64,000 nucleotides of DNA from UBA4582 sp002389265. GTDB lineage: Bacteria; Pseudomonadota; Gammaproteobacteria; Pseudomonadales; Azotimanducaceae. Position 1 is the stretch's first letter; each line of letters opens with the position of its first letter. The stretch lies in assembly GCA_943788825.1 (NCBI GenBank), contig CALSRT010000003.1:340650-404649 (forward strand), written 5' to 3'. Of the stretch, positions 1-7,751 are shown in pieces. Made by a program: the position numbers and the translations under genes. Below the pieces are notes generated by a model, which did no database searches, was not told the DNA's origin, and saw nothing but the letters and a program-made list of their open reading frames with translations.

Positions 1-272
1 TTCTCTGTAGCTTCCTTGATAATCGGCACGACATCGGGGTAGTCCGTCAGTCCCGTGAGGTAAGGCGTCTCGCCAACCCCGCCTTGGCGTTGAGTGAGTT
101 CGAGTAACGACTTTGGATTGAGATCTTGATCGGGAAAACTCAGTACCAGATATTGGTGAAACGCCTCGTCGACTTGAGTTTGCTGGTTTTCAGTCAATGG
201 TCGTGAAAGGTCAATGCCGGATACAACAGCGCCCATGGCGCCACTAATAGGGATGATCTGCAGACTATCCAT
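1..272 (-). CDS. TauD/TfdA family Fe(II)/2-oxoglutarate dioxygenase, N-terminal part (cut by window edge)
   Basis: The minus strand is open from an ATG at 272 to the window edge, about 90 codons with no stop. It begins MDSLQIIPISGAMGA and continues with VSGIDLSRPL, the usual first strand and helix of TauD/TfdA oxygenases. The segment VLSFPDQDLNP and the later GETPYLTGLTDYPDVVPII match the conserved N-terminal third of that family. These enzymes hydroxylate sulfonates, aryloxy acids or carboxylates using 2-oxoglutarate and O2. The HxD...H iron ligands would lie beyond the edge, so substrate and integrity cannot be judged. The gene is divergent from the MarR-type regulator at 468, which could control it; this is inference. 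Confidence 0.82.
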   Translation of the reverse strand, partial: MDSLQIIPISGAMGAVVSGIDLSRPLTENQQTQVDEAFHQYLVLSFPDQDLNPKSLLELTQRQGGVGETPYLTGLTDYPDVVPIIKEATE

Positions 273-400
273 CTATTTACTGCCCTCGATACGTCATCTT
301 CAGGACCGGCAGTATTCACTAGCCGGATTGCTGACAGTATGCCAAATAACAGCACCGGGGCGTTAGCTGAGGATTGTAATAACCGTCGAGAAGGAGGATT

Positions 401-477
401 ATGTATTAGTTCTTACGTAATAGCTTACATAAATGGCTTGTCTAACAGGTTGCATAACGGAGACGACATGGATCTGA
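401..477 (+). other. Leader of the MarR gene with two very short ORFs
   Basis: A near-consensus Shine-Dalgarno AAGGAGG (391-397) is followed three bases later by ATG TAT TAG (401-409), a two-codon reading frame. A second ATG at 433 opens a 14-codon frame (M A C L T G C I T E T T W I) that stops at 475-477, a few bases inside the MarR coding region that starts at 468. Either could influence initiation of the regulator. The spacing of the first Shine-Dalgarno is short. No function is demonstrated. Confidence 0.3.
412..435. promoter_or_regulatory. Candidate operator upstream of the MarR gene
   Basis: Two similar 12-bp units follow one another, CTTACGTAATAG and CTTACATAAATG. They contain TTACGTAA (413-420, a perfect palindrome) and TTACATAA (425-432). 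The spacing of about one helical turn and the position just upstream of the start at 468 suit autoregulation by a MarR dimer. They could also simply be another short tandem duplication of the kind seen elsewhere in this window. Confidence 0.35.
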
Positions 478-1094
478 TGAAAGAGCTTGGTAGTTTGGGA
501 CTGGGAAACCGTCTCAAGCGGTTGTCGGACAAAATAATGCAGGACGGTATTCGGGTCTACCGTGAGTCTGGCGTTGACTTTGAGCCTCGGTGGTTTCCAC
601 TGTATCAATACCTTGATCGATTTGGACCGAGTCCAGTGATGGATATTGCTCGTGGTCTGGGTATCACTCACCCCGCGGTCAATCAGGTGGCCGGTCAAAT
701 GGTGCAAGCGAGACTGATTGCGACGTATCGCGATGCCCGTGATAAACGTCGGCGCTTGCTGGCATTGACTCGCGAGGGGCGGGCCCTGAAACCGGTTCTG
801 ACCAGTCTGTGGTCGAGTATTAGTGTCGCGGTTAATGGCGTGCTGGATGAGTCTCAAGTCGCCTTTCTGAAGGATCTCGATGCTATCGAGGCGGCAGTGG
901 ACCGACAGGGCTTGTATGCGCGATTACAGCTGGCGGGTGCTATGACTGCCGACCAAATGCGGCCCGACCGTCGCGGCCCGACCGTCGCGGCCCGACCGAT
1001 CGCGGCCCGACCGTCCGCGGCCCGACGGATCAGCGCCGGAGTTGGTGATAGAGGGTTTCCAGCCGGTGCTGGCCGATACATTCCGGCGTATTAA
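468..1094 (+). CDS. MarR-family winged-helix regulator, separated from its GNAT domain by a frame shift
   Basis: The start chosen is ATG at 468 (MDLMKELGSLGL), preceded by GGAG; an in-frame ATG at 339 adds only unconserved residues. Residues 1-150 form a MarR-type domain: dimer helix, then GPSPVMDIARGLGITHPAVN (helix-turn-helix) and a wing with RDARDKRRRLLALTREG. In the known family of HTH/GNAT fusion regulators this domain continues directly into an acetyltransferase domain of the type encoded at 1042-1521. Here the frame instead enters a GC-rich tandem repeat (961-1034), yields an Ala/Arg/Pro-rich tail and stops at 1094. The protein may act as a DNA-binding regulator alone, or the fusion may be restored by slippage or frameshifting. 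The ligand is unknown. Confidence 0.75.
   Translation: MDLMKELGSLGLGNRLKRLSDKIMQDGIRVYRESGVDFEPRWFPLYQYLDRFGPSPVMDIARGLGITHPAVNQVAGQMVQARLIATYRDARDKRRRLLALTREGRALKPVLTSLWSSISVAVNGVLDESQVAFLKDLDAIEAAVDRQGLYARLQLAGAMTADQMRPDRRGPTVAARPIAARPSAARRISAGVGDRGFPAGAGRYIPAY
961..1034. repeat. 14/15/16-bp GC-rich tandem repeat between MarR and GNAT coding parts
   Basis: Five consecutive units begin GGCCCGAC: two identical 14-mers GGCCCGACCGTCGC (961-974, 975-988), two 15-mers with one extra base (989-1003, 1004-1018) and a degenerate 16-mer (1019-1034). The unit lengths are not all multiples of three, so gain or loss of units changes the frame. The GNAT frame is open back to 946 (TGA at 943-945). Adding one 14-bp unit, or losing two, would therefore join MarR and GNAT in a single reading frame without an intervening stop. 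Confidence 0.9.
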
Positions 1095-1521
1095 CGAGGA
1101 ATGGATTACAGAGTATTTTAAACTCGAGGTAGCTGATCAAAAGACGCTGGAAGATCCGCACCGATCAATCCTGGAAGCCGGCGGCGATATTCTGTTTGTG
1201 CGTGATACTCGAACCGCCGAGATCCTGGGAACCTGCGCGTTGATCAAGCATAACGAGAGTCTGGCGGAGCTAGCAAAGATGGGGGTGACGAAACAAGCTC
1301 GTGGTCGTGGGGCAGGCTTACTGCTGGTGCAGGCTATTATCCATCGGGCCAGTGAATTGGGTTTTCAGCGCTTGTTTCTGGAAACCAATGCGCGATTGGA
1401 GCCGGCCATAAAAATCTACCGACAGGTGGGCTTCGAGCAATGCGAACCGCCCCGTCCTTCAGATTATGAGCGGTCTAATGTCTATATGGAGTTAGCGCTT
1501 ACTAACTCATTAACACAGTAA
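1042..1521 (+). CDS. GNAT acetyltransferase domain, C-terminal partner of the MarR gene
   Basis: The frame encodes FRRINEEWITEYFKLE, then ILEAGGDILFV, then ELAKMGVTKQARGRGAG and ETNARLEPAIKIYRQVGFE. QARGRGAG is the acetyl-CoA phosphate-binding loop, and the ELxKMxV and LETN...IYRxxGF signatures are those of the GNAT half of MarR-GNAT fusion proteins. The frame is +1 relative to the MarR part. If translated independently it would need TTG at 1042 or GTG at 1045, and the upstream repeat supplies no clear ribosome-binding site. It is therefore more likely the second half of a fusion that is broken in this sequence, slippage-controlled, or mis-assembled. The acetyl acceptor is unknown. Confidence 0.75.
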   Translation: MVIEGFQPVLADTFRRINEEWITEYFKLEVADQKTLEDPHRSILEAGGDILFVRDTRTAEILGTCALIKHNESLAELAKMGVTKQARGRGAGLLLVQAIIHRASELGFQRLFLETNARLEPAIKIYRQVGFEQCEPPRPSDYERSNVYMELALTNSLTQ

Positions 1522-1600
1522 AAACTTAAAAAATGGCATAGCTGTCGCGCGTCCGTTAATATGCGGCCCTGCGGTTGGAGACGGACAATCGGTGAGTTCT

Positions 1601-1879
1601 ATGAATGACACAGGGGCCTTTGTGGCCGGGCATTATCGCCACTACAAGGGGCAGCATTACGAAGTGGTACTGGTGGCTAATCACAGCGAGACTGAAGAGC
1701 CGCTGGTGATCTATCGTTGCCTGTATGGCGACTTCAGCTGGTGGGCCAGGCCCTTGGCCATGTTTGCTGAGTCTGTGCTCATTGATGGCGAGTCAGTACC
1801 CCGATTTGCCTATATTGGTCCTATGCCAGATCCGGTGATAGTCCCCCCAGCTGCACCGCCCCTCGGCGAGGCTAGCTAG
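1601..1879 (+). CDS. DUF1653 family protein
   Basis: A small protein of about 92 residues carrying the DUF1653 pattern: GHYRHYKGQHYEVVLVANHSE, then a YRCLYGDFSWWARPL-like block and PRFAYIG. Members are short beta-rich proteins of unknown function common in proteobacteria. The start is taken as ATG 1601 with GGTGAG four bases upstream; GTG at 1592 in the same frame is an alternative. The C-terminal 20 residues are Pro-rich (PMPDPVIVPPAAPPLG) and not part of the domain. The stop is immediately followed by the rlmA start, so the two are probably co-transcribed and translationally coupled. Confidence 0.85.
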   Translation: MNDTGAFVAGHYRHYKGQHYEVVLVANHSETEEPLVIYRCLYGDFSWWARPLAMFAESVLIDGESVPRFAYIGPMPDPVIVPPAAPPLGEAS

Positions 1880-2719
1880 ATGCGCTGGCGTTGCCCGATC
1901 TGTGCGGGTGACCTGGCGTTGCTTCAAGACGGTGCTCGCTGTCAGCTGGGTCATCAGTTTGATCGCGCCCGACAAGGGTATATCAACCTGTTGCCCGTGA
2001 ATCACAAAGGCAGCCGAGAGCCCGGTGACGGGGCAGAGATGATCAAAGCCCGGCGGGCATTTCTGGCGGCCGGGCATTATCAACCGCTGGCAAATCGGCT
2101 GGTGGCTATTGTCTGTGACAGGGTGCGTGACAGTTCGCGCATTACTGGGCCAGTCAATGTTCTGGACTGTGGCTGTGGCGAGGGTTACTACACGAGTGCG
2201 CTGGCTGCGGGATTACTGGAGCTTGATACACCTGCTCGAGTCGCTGGCCTGGACATTTCTCGAATGGCACTGCGTCTGGCGTCCCGTCAGCATGCTGGGA
2301 TCGAATTTGCTGTTGCCAGCAATTTTCACTTGCCGGTACACGATGATCAAATCGATGTGATGATTCGAATCTTTGCGCCGGGTGATTTCGGTGAAGTTCG
2401 CAGAGTATTGGGCCCTCAGGGCATCATTATTGTTGTGTCTCCCGGGCCAAGACATTTATATGAGCTGAAGCAGGGGATCTACGCCGAACCACGGAATCAC
2501 GTAGCGCCAACGATGCCCGAAGGCTTTGACTGCCTGCTCGAAGACACGCTGCAGTTCCCTGTGGTGTTGCAGGCTCGAGAAGAGATTGACGCGCTCCTGA
2601 CCATGACGCCCTTTGTCTGGACGGCTCGGCGTGAGACTCTAAGCGAACTGGATCATCTCACGCAGCTGACAACACAAGCGGATTTTATTATTCGCTGCTA
2701 TCAGCCCATGGCTGTTTAA
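1880..2719 (+). CDS. rlmA: 23S rRNA (guanine-N1)-methyltransferase RlmA
   Basis: This 279-residue protein should methylate G745 of 23S rRNA at N1, using S-adenosylmethionine. The N-terminal zinc finger is clear: CPIC at residues 5-8, then RCQLGHQFDRARQGYINLLP with the remaining Cys and His. The SAM-binding motif I is VLDCGCGEGYY near residues 93-103. The following DISRMALRLASRQ and the PGPRHLYELKQGIY block are typical of RlmA. Length matches the family (about 270). It begins at the base after the DUF1653 stop. Its 3' neighbour is convergent with a 24-bp gap. Confidence 0.93.
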   Translation: MRWRCPICAGDLALLQDGARCQLGHQFDRARQGYINLLPVNHKGSREPGDGAEMIKARRAFLAAGHYQPLANRLVAIVCDRVRDSSRITGPVNVLDCGCGEGYYTSALAAGLLELDTPARVAGLDISRMALRLASRQHAGIEFAVASNFHLPVHDDQIDVMIRIFAPGDFGEVRRVLGPQGIIIVVSPGPRHLYELKQGIYAEPRNHVAPTMPEGFDCLLEDTLQFPVVLQAREEIDALLTMTPFVWTARRETLSELDHLTQLTTQADFIIRCYQPMAV

Positions 2720-2743
2720 ATCCCGCGGTCAATGGTTTCGATC

Positions 2744-3808
2744 CTAAGCAGTCTTTTTGGTGAGCTTGGCCCAGTCAAGCTCAAGGCACATCTGGCCGCT
2801 GCGATTAGCCATCACCATAAACATCTCGTTACCACGGTCGGTCTCGCCGACAATCATCGAGGCAATGACGGCCATGATTAACCCAGCGGGGGCATGATTG
2901 CGGTAATAGCTGAACGCCGTGTTGAAATTCAGATCAACCTTATAAGACTTCAGTACGCCCAGGTAATGCTTTAACAATTGCTGCTCTTCTTTGAGGCGCA
3001 CTTCCGGCAGTAGTGATGTGCCCAGAAAATAGCTGGCATCGGCTAACGGGCAACCCAGTGCGATTGACTGCCAGTCAACCACTGCCAGCGGGTAGGGTCC
3101 ACCGAACATCATGTTGTCAAGCCGGTAATCCACATGAACCAATACTGGCGGACCATCGTAAAAGGCGCTGTAGGCGTCGAATCGTTCGCCAACCAGCGCA
3201 CAGGTTTTGATATGGTCTTTGTTCAATAGATCGGTGTAGCGTGCCTGGAAACCGGGTTCTAGCATCTTATAGAGGCCCTGGACCATCTCGGCATTTTCTG
3301 GCGTCATACTGCCGTTGAGTAAGGGATACTGTTGCAGCGTTTTGTCTCCCCATCTTGGGCCTTGCAACTTGGCTAGTTGCTCAAGAGCCAGGGCGGCTTG
3401 ATCGACGGTGCAACCTGCCAGTTGATCGCCCTGTTCCCCAGGTGCCAGATCTTCCATGACGATGACGAAATCATGAGTGGTCTCATCAGCGATGGCGAAC
3501 AGCACATCAGGGGTTTGTATGTCGACACTGTCCTGCAGGTGTTCGTAGAAGAAGACCTCGCGAATATAATTCTGCAGGTCTATACCGCTTTGTTTACTGG
3601 TGGGGTCAGAGGACGCAAATTTGCCTACCACAGACTGCGGGACACCGGGGCCCGACAAGGTAAAACGGACATTTTCGCCAACTTGGCCGGTGCCAATGGT
3701 CACAGCGTCGAAAGCCTCCACTCGGCCATCCCGGCCAGCGTGTTGAAGGACCAGCGTGAGCCACTCGGGCGTGACCTGATCGGGTCGAGTTATCAATGTA
3801 GGCGACAT
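2744..3808 (-). CDS. Phosphotransferase of the aminoglycoside/ecdysteroid-kinase-like fold
   Basis: The protein has 354 residues of the protein-kinase-like APH/EcKL superfamily. The catalytic loop LVHVDYRLDNMMF (HxDxxxxN) and the metal-binding VVDWQ (in place of DFG) are intact. VVGKFAS supplies the ATP-binding Lys and IREVFFYEHL the pairing helix Glu. Such bacterial genes are usually labelled phosphotransferase family or DUF1679-like and occur in lipid and steroid catabolic genomes; the small-molecule acceptor is unknown. It is transcribed away from the photolyase gene. No strong Shine-Dalgarno precedes the ATG at 3808. Confidence 0.8.
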   Translation of the reverse strand: MSPTLITRPDQVTPEWLTLVLQHAGRDGRVEAFDAVTIGTGQVGENVRFTLSGPGVPQSVVGKFASSDPTSKQSGIDLQNYIREVFFYEHLQDSVDIQTPDVLFAIADETTHDFVIVMEDLAPGEQGDQLAGCTVDQAALALEQLAKLQGPRWGDKTLQQYPLLNGSMTPENAEMVQGLYKMLEPGFQARYTDLLNKDHIKTCALVGERFDAYSAFYDGPPVLVHVDYRLDNMMFGGPYPLAVVDWQSIALGCPLADASYFLGTSLLPEVRLKEEQQLLKHYLGVLKSYKVDLNFNTAFSYYRNHAPAGLIMAVIASMIVGETDRGNEMFMVMANRSGQMCLELDWAKLTKKTA

Positions 3809-4046
3809 AGGTATTCACAGTTTGAGTGTCGTGCAAGAATAGGTTCAGTGACAGCCTGATGCAACTTCGAGTTTTGGATTTATCGGCATCAGTTAGTGAG
3901 TAATTTAAAATAGCTCGGCTGCCATATTCAAGATGATAAGCGCCAGTCCGCCTGGCGGAGCTTGTAACCCAGTAGGTCGTCGCGTGCCTTATGCCGGCGA
4001 GCCTAAACAAATTAACAGCAGCAGCGACTGCCCTAGGTGAGCCCCG

Positions 4047-5417
4047 ATGACTAAAAGCCTATTTATTTTTCGCCGTGACCTTAGGGTTTTCGACAACACG
4101 GGTCTACTGGAAGCCGCGCGCCAGTCGGGTGAGGTGGTTGTCTGCTTTATTTATGACGAAACTATTTTGGCAGGGTATTCCGAGGGTGACTTTCGCTTGG
4201 AATTTCTTCATGCCAGCCTCATGGATTTGAGTCAGCAGATACAAGCGCTTGGTGGACGTTTGAATGTGTTTTTTGGCAAGCCCCAGGATGTGGTTGAGGA
4301 TCTGCTCAATACCGAGACGTTCAGTTGTGTTTATGTGAATCGCGATTATACGCCCTATAGCCGCCGACGCGACGCCGGCCTGGAGGCAGCCTGTGGTTCT
4401 CGCGGTGTACATTTCTTTACAGTCAGCGACGCCTTGATTAATGAGCCCGAGCAAGTGTACAAAGGCGACGGCGGCCATTATGCCGTCTTCACGCCCTTCT
4501 ATAATCGGGCGCGACAATTATTTGTCGCGCCGCCTCAGGAGGATATGCCTACCAATCTCTGCTCGACCAAGTTCAGTGATATCGCGCTGGAGGACTTGCC
4601 GTCAGGTGTGCCCCGAGGTAAAGCCCAGTCTGTATTTTTGCCGGGCAGGCAAGGTGCATTGCAGGTATTGGCGAACCTGGCGCCATTAGAGACCTATGAA
4701 ACAGATCGCAATTTCCCGGCACTGCCAGGCACGAGTCATCTGTCGGCCCACATGAAATTCGGTACCTGTTCGGTACGCGAGGCTTACCACAAGATTGCCG
4801 ACAATCTCGGTGACCAGCATCCATTGTTACGACAGCTTTACTGGCGTGATTTCTTTACCCATATCGCGTTCCACCGACCGCGAGTTTTTGGCCATGCCTT
4901 CCGCGAACTATATGATGGTATTGTCTGGGATCAGGCAGGGGAAAAATTTCAGTGTTGGTGTGAAGGTAAAACCGGGTTCCCGATTATCGATGCCGGTATG
5001 CGCGAGTTAGTAAACACTGGCTATATGCACAATCGAGTGCGGATGGTGGTAGCGTCATTTTTAGTGAAAAACCTGCATGTGGATTGGCGCCTGGGCGAGG
5101 CCTTCTTTGCTCGGTATCTGACGGACTATGATGCCTGTGTGAACAATGGCAGCTGGCAATGGGCAGCGTCTACCGGTGCAGATGCGCAGCCTTATTTCAG
5201 AGTCTTTAACCCCTGGCGACAACAACTTAAGTTTGATGTCGACGGCGTGTATATCAAGCGGTGGGTGCCGGAGTTAGCGGCCTGGCCAGCCAAAGCGATA
5301 CACCGGCTGGAGAAAGATTCGACTGGCTATTTGGCGCCCATCGTCGATTTACGAGCCAGTGCCGAGGAGATCAAGGCGCGTTTTCGTGGTCTAAAAGATG
5401 CTCGTGGGCTCATCTAG
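4047..5417 (+). CDS. phrB: Deoxyribodipyrimidine photolyase (DNA photolyase/cryptochrome family)
   Basis: A 456-residue flavoprotein that should split UV-induced cyclobutane pyrimidine dimers with blue light. The N-terminal alpha/beta antenna domain begins SLFIFRRDLRVFDNTGL. The FAD-binding half carries LRQLYWRDFFTHIAFHRP, then TGFPIIDAGMRELVNTGYMHNRVRMV, and near residue 365 NNGSWQWAASTGADAQPY, which includes conserved Trp and Asn of the FAD/dimer pocket. Length is standard for class I photolyases. The start at 4047 has AGGTGA upstream. The alpha/beta hydrolase gene follows after 60 bp. Confidence 0.93.
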   Translation: MTKSLFIFRRDLRVFDNTGLLEAARQSGEVVVCFIYDETILAGYSEGDFRLEFLHASLMDLSQQIQALGGRLNVFFGKPQDVVEDLLNTETFSCVYVNRDYTPYSRRRDAGLEAACGSRGVHFFTVSDALINEPEQVYKGDGGHYAVFTPFYNRARQLFVAPPQEDMPTNLCSTKFSDIALEDLPSGVPRGKAQSVFLPGRQGALQVLANLAPLETYETDRNFPALPGTSHLSAHMKFGTCSVREAYHKIADNLGDQHPLLRQLYWRDFFTHIAFHRPRVFGHAFRELYDGIVWDQAGEKFQCWCEGKTGFPIIDAGMRELVNTGYMHNRVRMVVASFLVKNLHVDWRLGEAFFARYLTDYDACVNNGSWQWAASTGADAQPYFRVFNPWRQQLKFDVDGVYIKRWVPELAAWPAKAIHRLEKDSTGYLAPIVDLRASAEEIKARFRGLKDARGLI

Positions 5418-5477
5418 GTTGGTGTCGACCTGCAGGGTGTCTGTGAGTGGGCGGATAGCGACGATGGGTGAACCGAA

Positions 5478-6287
5478 ATGAACCATGCCACCTTCAAGCA
5501 AGTGTTGGCGCTGCCGGCCAGTACGCCTGACGCGGTACTGTTCTATGGCCAGTCCAAGCAACAATTTGGTGAGCTTTGGTTGCCCTCAGACGCGCCGGCT
5601 AAGGGTGCGCCGCTATTGATTTTGATCCATGGTGGGTGTTGGTTGAATGCCTTTGATATCGCTCATAGTCGAGCGATGGCGATGAGCCTGAAGCTGCAGG
5701 GTTATGGGGTTTGGTCCTTGGAGTATCGGCGAGTCGGTGATGCGGGGGGTGGTTTTCCCGGTAGTTTTATGGATGTCGGTGAGGGCGTAGACTACGTTCG
5801 GCAGTTGCATGACTATCCGCTGGATCTGCAACGGGTCGTGCTGATCGGCCATTCCGCGGGCGGGCAATTGGCGTTGTGGGCGTCGAGTCGTGCCCAACTG
5901 CCGGCCGGCCATCGATTTCATCAAGCTGATGCCTTGCCCGTTCAGGGCGTCATTGGGTTGGCGGCCATTATAGATTTGGTGGCGTATGCTCAAGGTGACA
6001 GTCAATGTCAGCAGGCGGCGGTGAAATTGATGGGAGGTACGCCGGAACAACAACCGCAGCGCTACCAATGGGTTTCCCCCGTGAACCTGCCGTTGGCGTC
6101 GAATGCCTTATTGATCCACGGCATTGACGACAGCGTCGTGGCGTTTGCACAGAGCAAGTCAGCGGCAGCCCGAGTTGGCGCCGAATGGTTACCCATAGCC
6201 AACGCTGGTCACTTCGATTTAATTCATCCGCCAGCAGATGCATGGGTATCCGTGTTGCATGCTATCAAGGGAGTCTGCAAACCATGA
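5478..6287 (+). CDS. Alpha/beta hydrolase, probable N-formylkynurenine formamidase
   Basis: A 269-residue alpha/beta hydrolase. The oxyanion-hole segment is ILIHGGCWLNAF, matching the HGGxW signature of the hydrolase-type kynurenine formamidases (Bna7/AFMID group). The nucleophile elbow is GHSAGG near residue 120, and a late GIDD...NAGHFDLI supplies the acid and base. The stop overlaps the start of kynureninase in an ATGA arrangement, so the two are translationally coupled. Together they would turn N-formylkynurenine into kynurenine and then anthranilate plus alanine. The formamidase assignment combines motif and context; the fold alone would allow a general esterase. No tryptophan 2,3-dioxygenase gene is in the window. 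Confidence 0.75.
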   Translation: MNHATFKQVLALPASTPDAVLFYGQSKQQFGELWLPSDAPAKGAPLLILIHGGCWLNAFDIAHSRAMAMSLKLQGYGVWSLEYRRVGDAGGGFPGSFMDVGEGVDYVRQLHDYPLDLQRVVLIGHSAGGQLALWASSRAQLPAGHRFHQADALPVQGVIGLAAIIDLVAYAQGDSQCQQAAVKLMGGTPEQQPQRYQWVSPVNLPLASNALLIHGIDDSVVAFAQSKSAAARVGAEWLPIANAGHFDLIHPPADAWVSVLHAIKGVCKP

Positions 6288-7516
6288 CCCGACAGGATTG
6301 CATTGCGCTAGATGCAGCAGATCCGCTGCGCGTTCACCGGCTTCAGTTTGCGCTACCCGATAACCTGATCTACCTGGACGGCAATTCACTCGGCGCGCTA
6401 CCCCATGTGGTCGTAGAGCGTCTGCACGCAACACTGAGTCAGCAGTGGGGGACGGATCTGATCAGGGGTTGGAATCGGCATTGGATTGATTTGCCGACAG
6501 TAGTTGGGGAAAAAATAGCGCCGATTATCGGTGCGGCGCCGGGTCAGGTGATTTGTGCTGATTCAACCTCCGTCAACCTGTTCAAGCTGTTGGCTGCAGC
6601 CCTGCAACTGAACCCAGGGCGCACGGTGATTCTGTCTCAGGATGACAATTTCCCGACAGATTTATACATGGCCCAGGGTTTGTCTGCTCTGGTGGGCGAA
6701 GCCCGCTGCGAGTTGCGCCAGGTGCCAGAAGCGCAGTTGTTGAATAGCTTGAATGCCGACACGGCGGTTTTGCTGCTCACCCAAGTGAATTTTCGCAACG
6801 GTCGATGTCATGATCTGCAGGCGCTGACGGCGGCTGCCCATAGAGCGGGTGCGTTGGTTCTGTGGGATCTGTCCCATAGCGCTGGTGCCATGCCGATACA
6901 CCTCGATAGCTGGCATGTTGACCTGGCGGTTGGCTGTGGTTATAAATTTCTGAATGGTGGGCCCGGTGCGCCAGCCTATGTCTACGTAGCAGCCCGACAT
7001 CAGGCAGCAGTGATTCAGCCGCTGACAGGCTGGATGGGTCACGCCGCCCCCTTTGATTTTGATCAGGACTATGCGCCCGGCGCCGGCATGTTGAGATTCC
7101 TCTGCGGTACGCCATCTATCCTCGGCCTTAGTGCGCTGGATGCTGCGCTGGATCTGTGGGCAGATATTGATCTCGAACAAGTCAGACTCAAGTCGCAGCA
7201 ATTGGGTCAATTGTTCATTGCCCTGGTTGCCGCCGAACCCACGCTAGGGGTCCTTGATTTATTGAGCCCCGCAGTGGCTGACAGTCGAGGCAGTCAGGTT
7301 TGTTATGAGCATCAAGCAGGTTATGCCATGGTTCAGGCGTTGGCTGAAGCAGGGGTGATTGCGGATTTTCGCGCCCCGAACATCCTGCGGTTCGGTTTTA
7401 GCCCACTATATACGCAGTTTGTTGACGTCTGGGACACTGTCGTTCAATTGACATCGCTGGTGTCGAACGGGACTTATCAGCAGCCTAGGTTTCAGCAGCG
7501 CGGTTTAGTCACCTGA
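6284..7516 (+). CDS. kynU: Kynureninase
   Basis: This PLP enzyme cleaves kynurenine (or 3-hydroxykynurenine) to anthranilate (or 3-hydroxyanthranilate) and alanine. The start is ATG 6284, with AAGGGAGT upstream and a 4-base overlap with the hydrolase gene; an upstream in-frame start would read through the hydrolase. The protein has 410 residues, the family length. Diagnostic blocks are LIYLDGNSLGALP near residue 20, LLLTQVNFRNGRCHD, LVLWDLSHSAGAMP with the PLP-binding Asp, and CGYKFLNGGPGAPA with the Schiff-base Lys near residue 219. GWMGHAAPFDF and the late NILRFGFSPLY are also typical. Confidence 0.95.
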   Translation: MTRQDCIALDAADPLRVHRLQFALPDNLIYLDGNSLGALPHVVVERLHATLSQQWGTDLIRGWNRHWIDLPTVVGEKIAPIIGAAPGQVICADSTSVNLFKLLAAALQLNPGRTVILSQDDNFPTDLYMAQGLSALVGEARCELRQVPEAQLLNSLNADTAVLLLTQVNFRNGRCHDLQALTAAAHRAGALVLWDLSHSAGAMPIHLDSWHVDLAVGCGYKFLNGGPGAPAYVYVAARHQAAVIQPLTGWMGHAAPFDFDQDYAPGAGMLRFLCGTPSILGLSALDAALDLWADIDLEQVRLKSQQLGQLFIALVAAEPTLGVLDLLSPAVADSRGSQVCYEHQAGYAMVQALAEAGVIADFRAPNILRFGFSPLYTQFVDVWDTVVQLTSLVSNGTYQQPRFQQRGLVT

Positions 7517-7751
7517 TTGCTGTCGCCAGCTGCTACAAGTGTCTCGCCAGAGCGGCGAGTGAAGGTGTGGTAGGGGTGATCAGCCTCCACGGCAGAGCCA
7601 AGCATAGTTCGGCGAGATGAATCCCTAAATAAACTGGCGATGAAGTCAGTGAGTAAAATCTTAAAGACTGAATAAAAGCGACTCTTTGACGTTCATAATT
7701 TGCGTTAGTCGAACCGTCAAGGATGGATACCTGTGTGGTAGACTAGCGCCG

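Noticed and set aside
3377..3859. 160-codon ORF antisense to the phosphotransferase gene
   Set aside because: Lies wholly on the opposite strand of a gene with intact catalytic motifs; no family-like blocks.
6662..7210. 182-codon ORF antisense to kynureninase
   Set aside because: Shadow of kynU; no recognisable domain.
7544..7560. CTCGCC/GGCGAG hairpin after kynureninase considered as terminator
   Set aside because: Six-pair stem but no T run follows.
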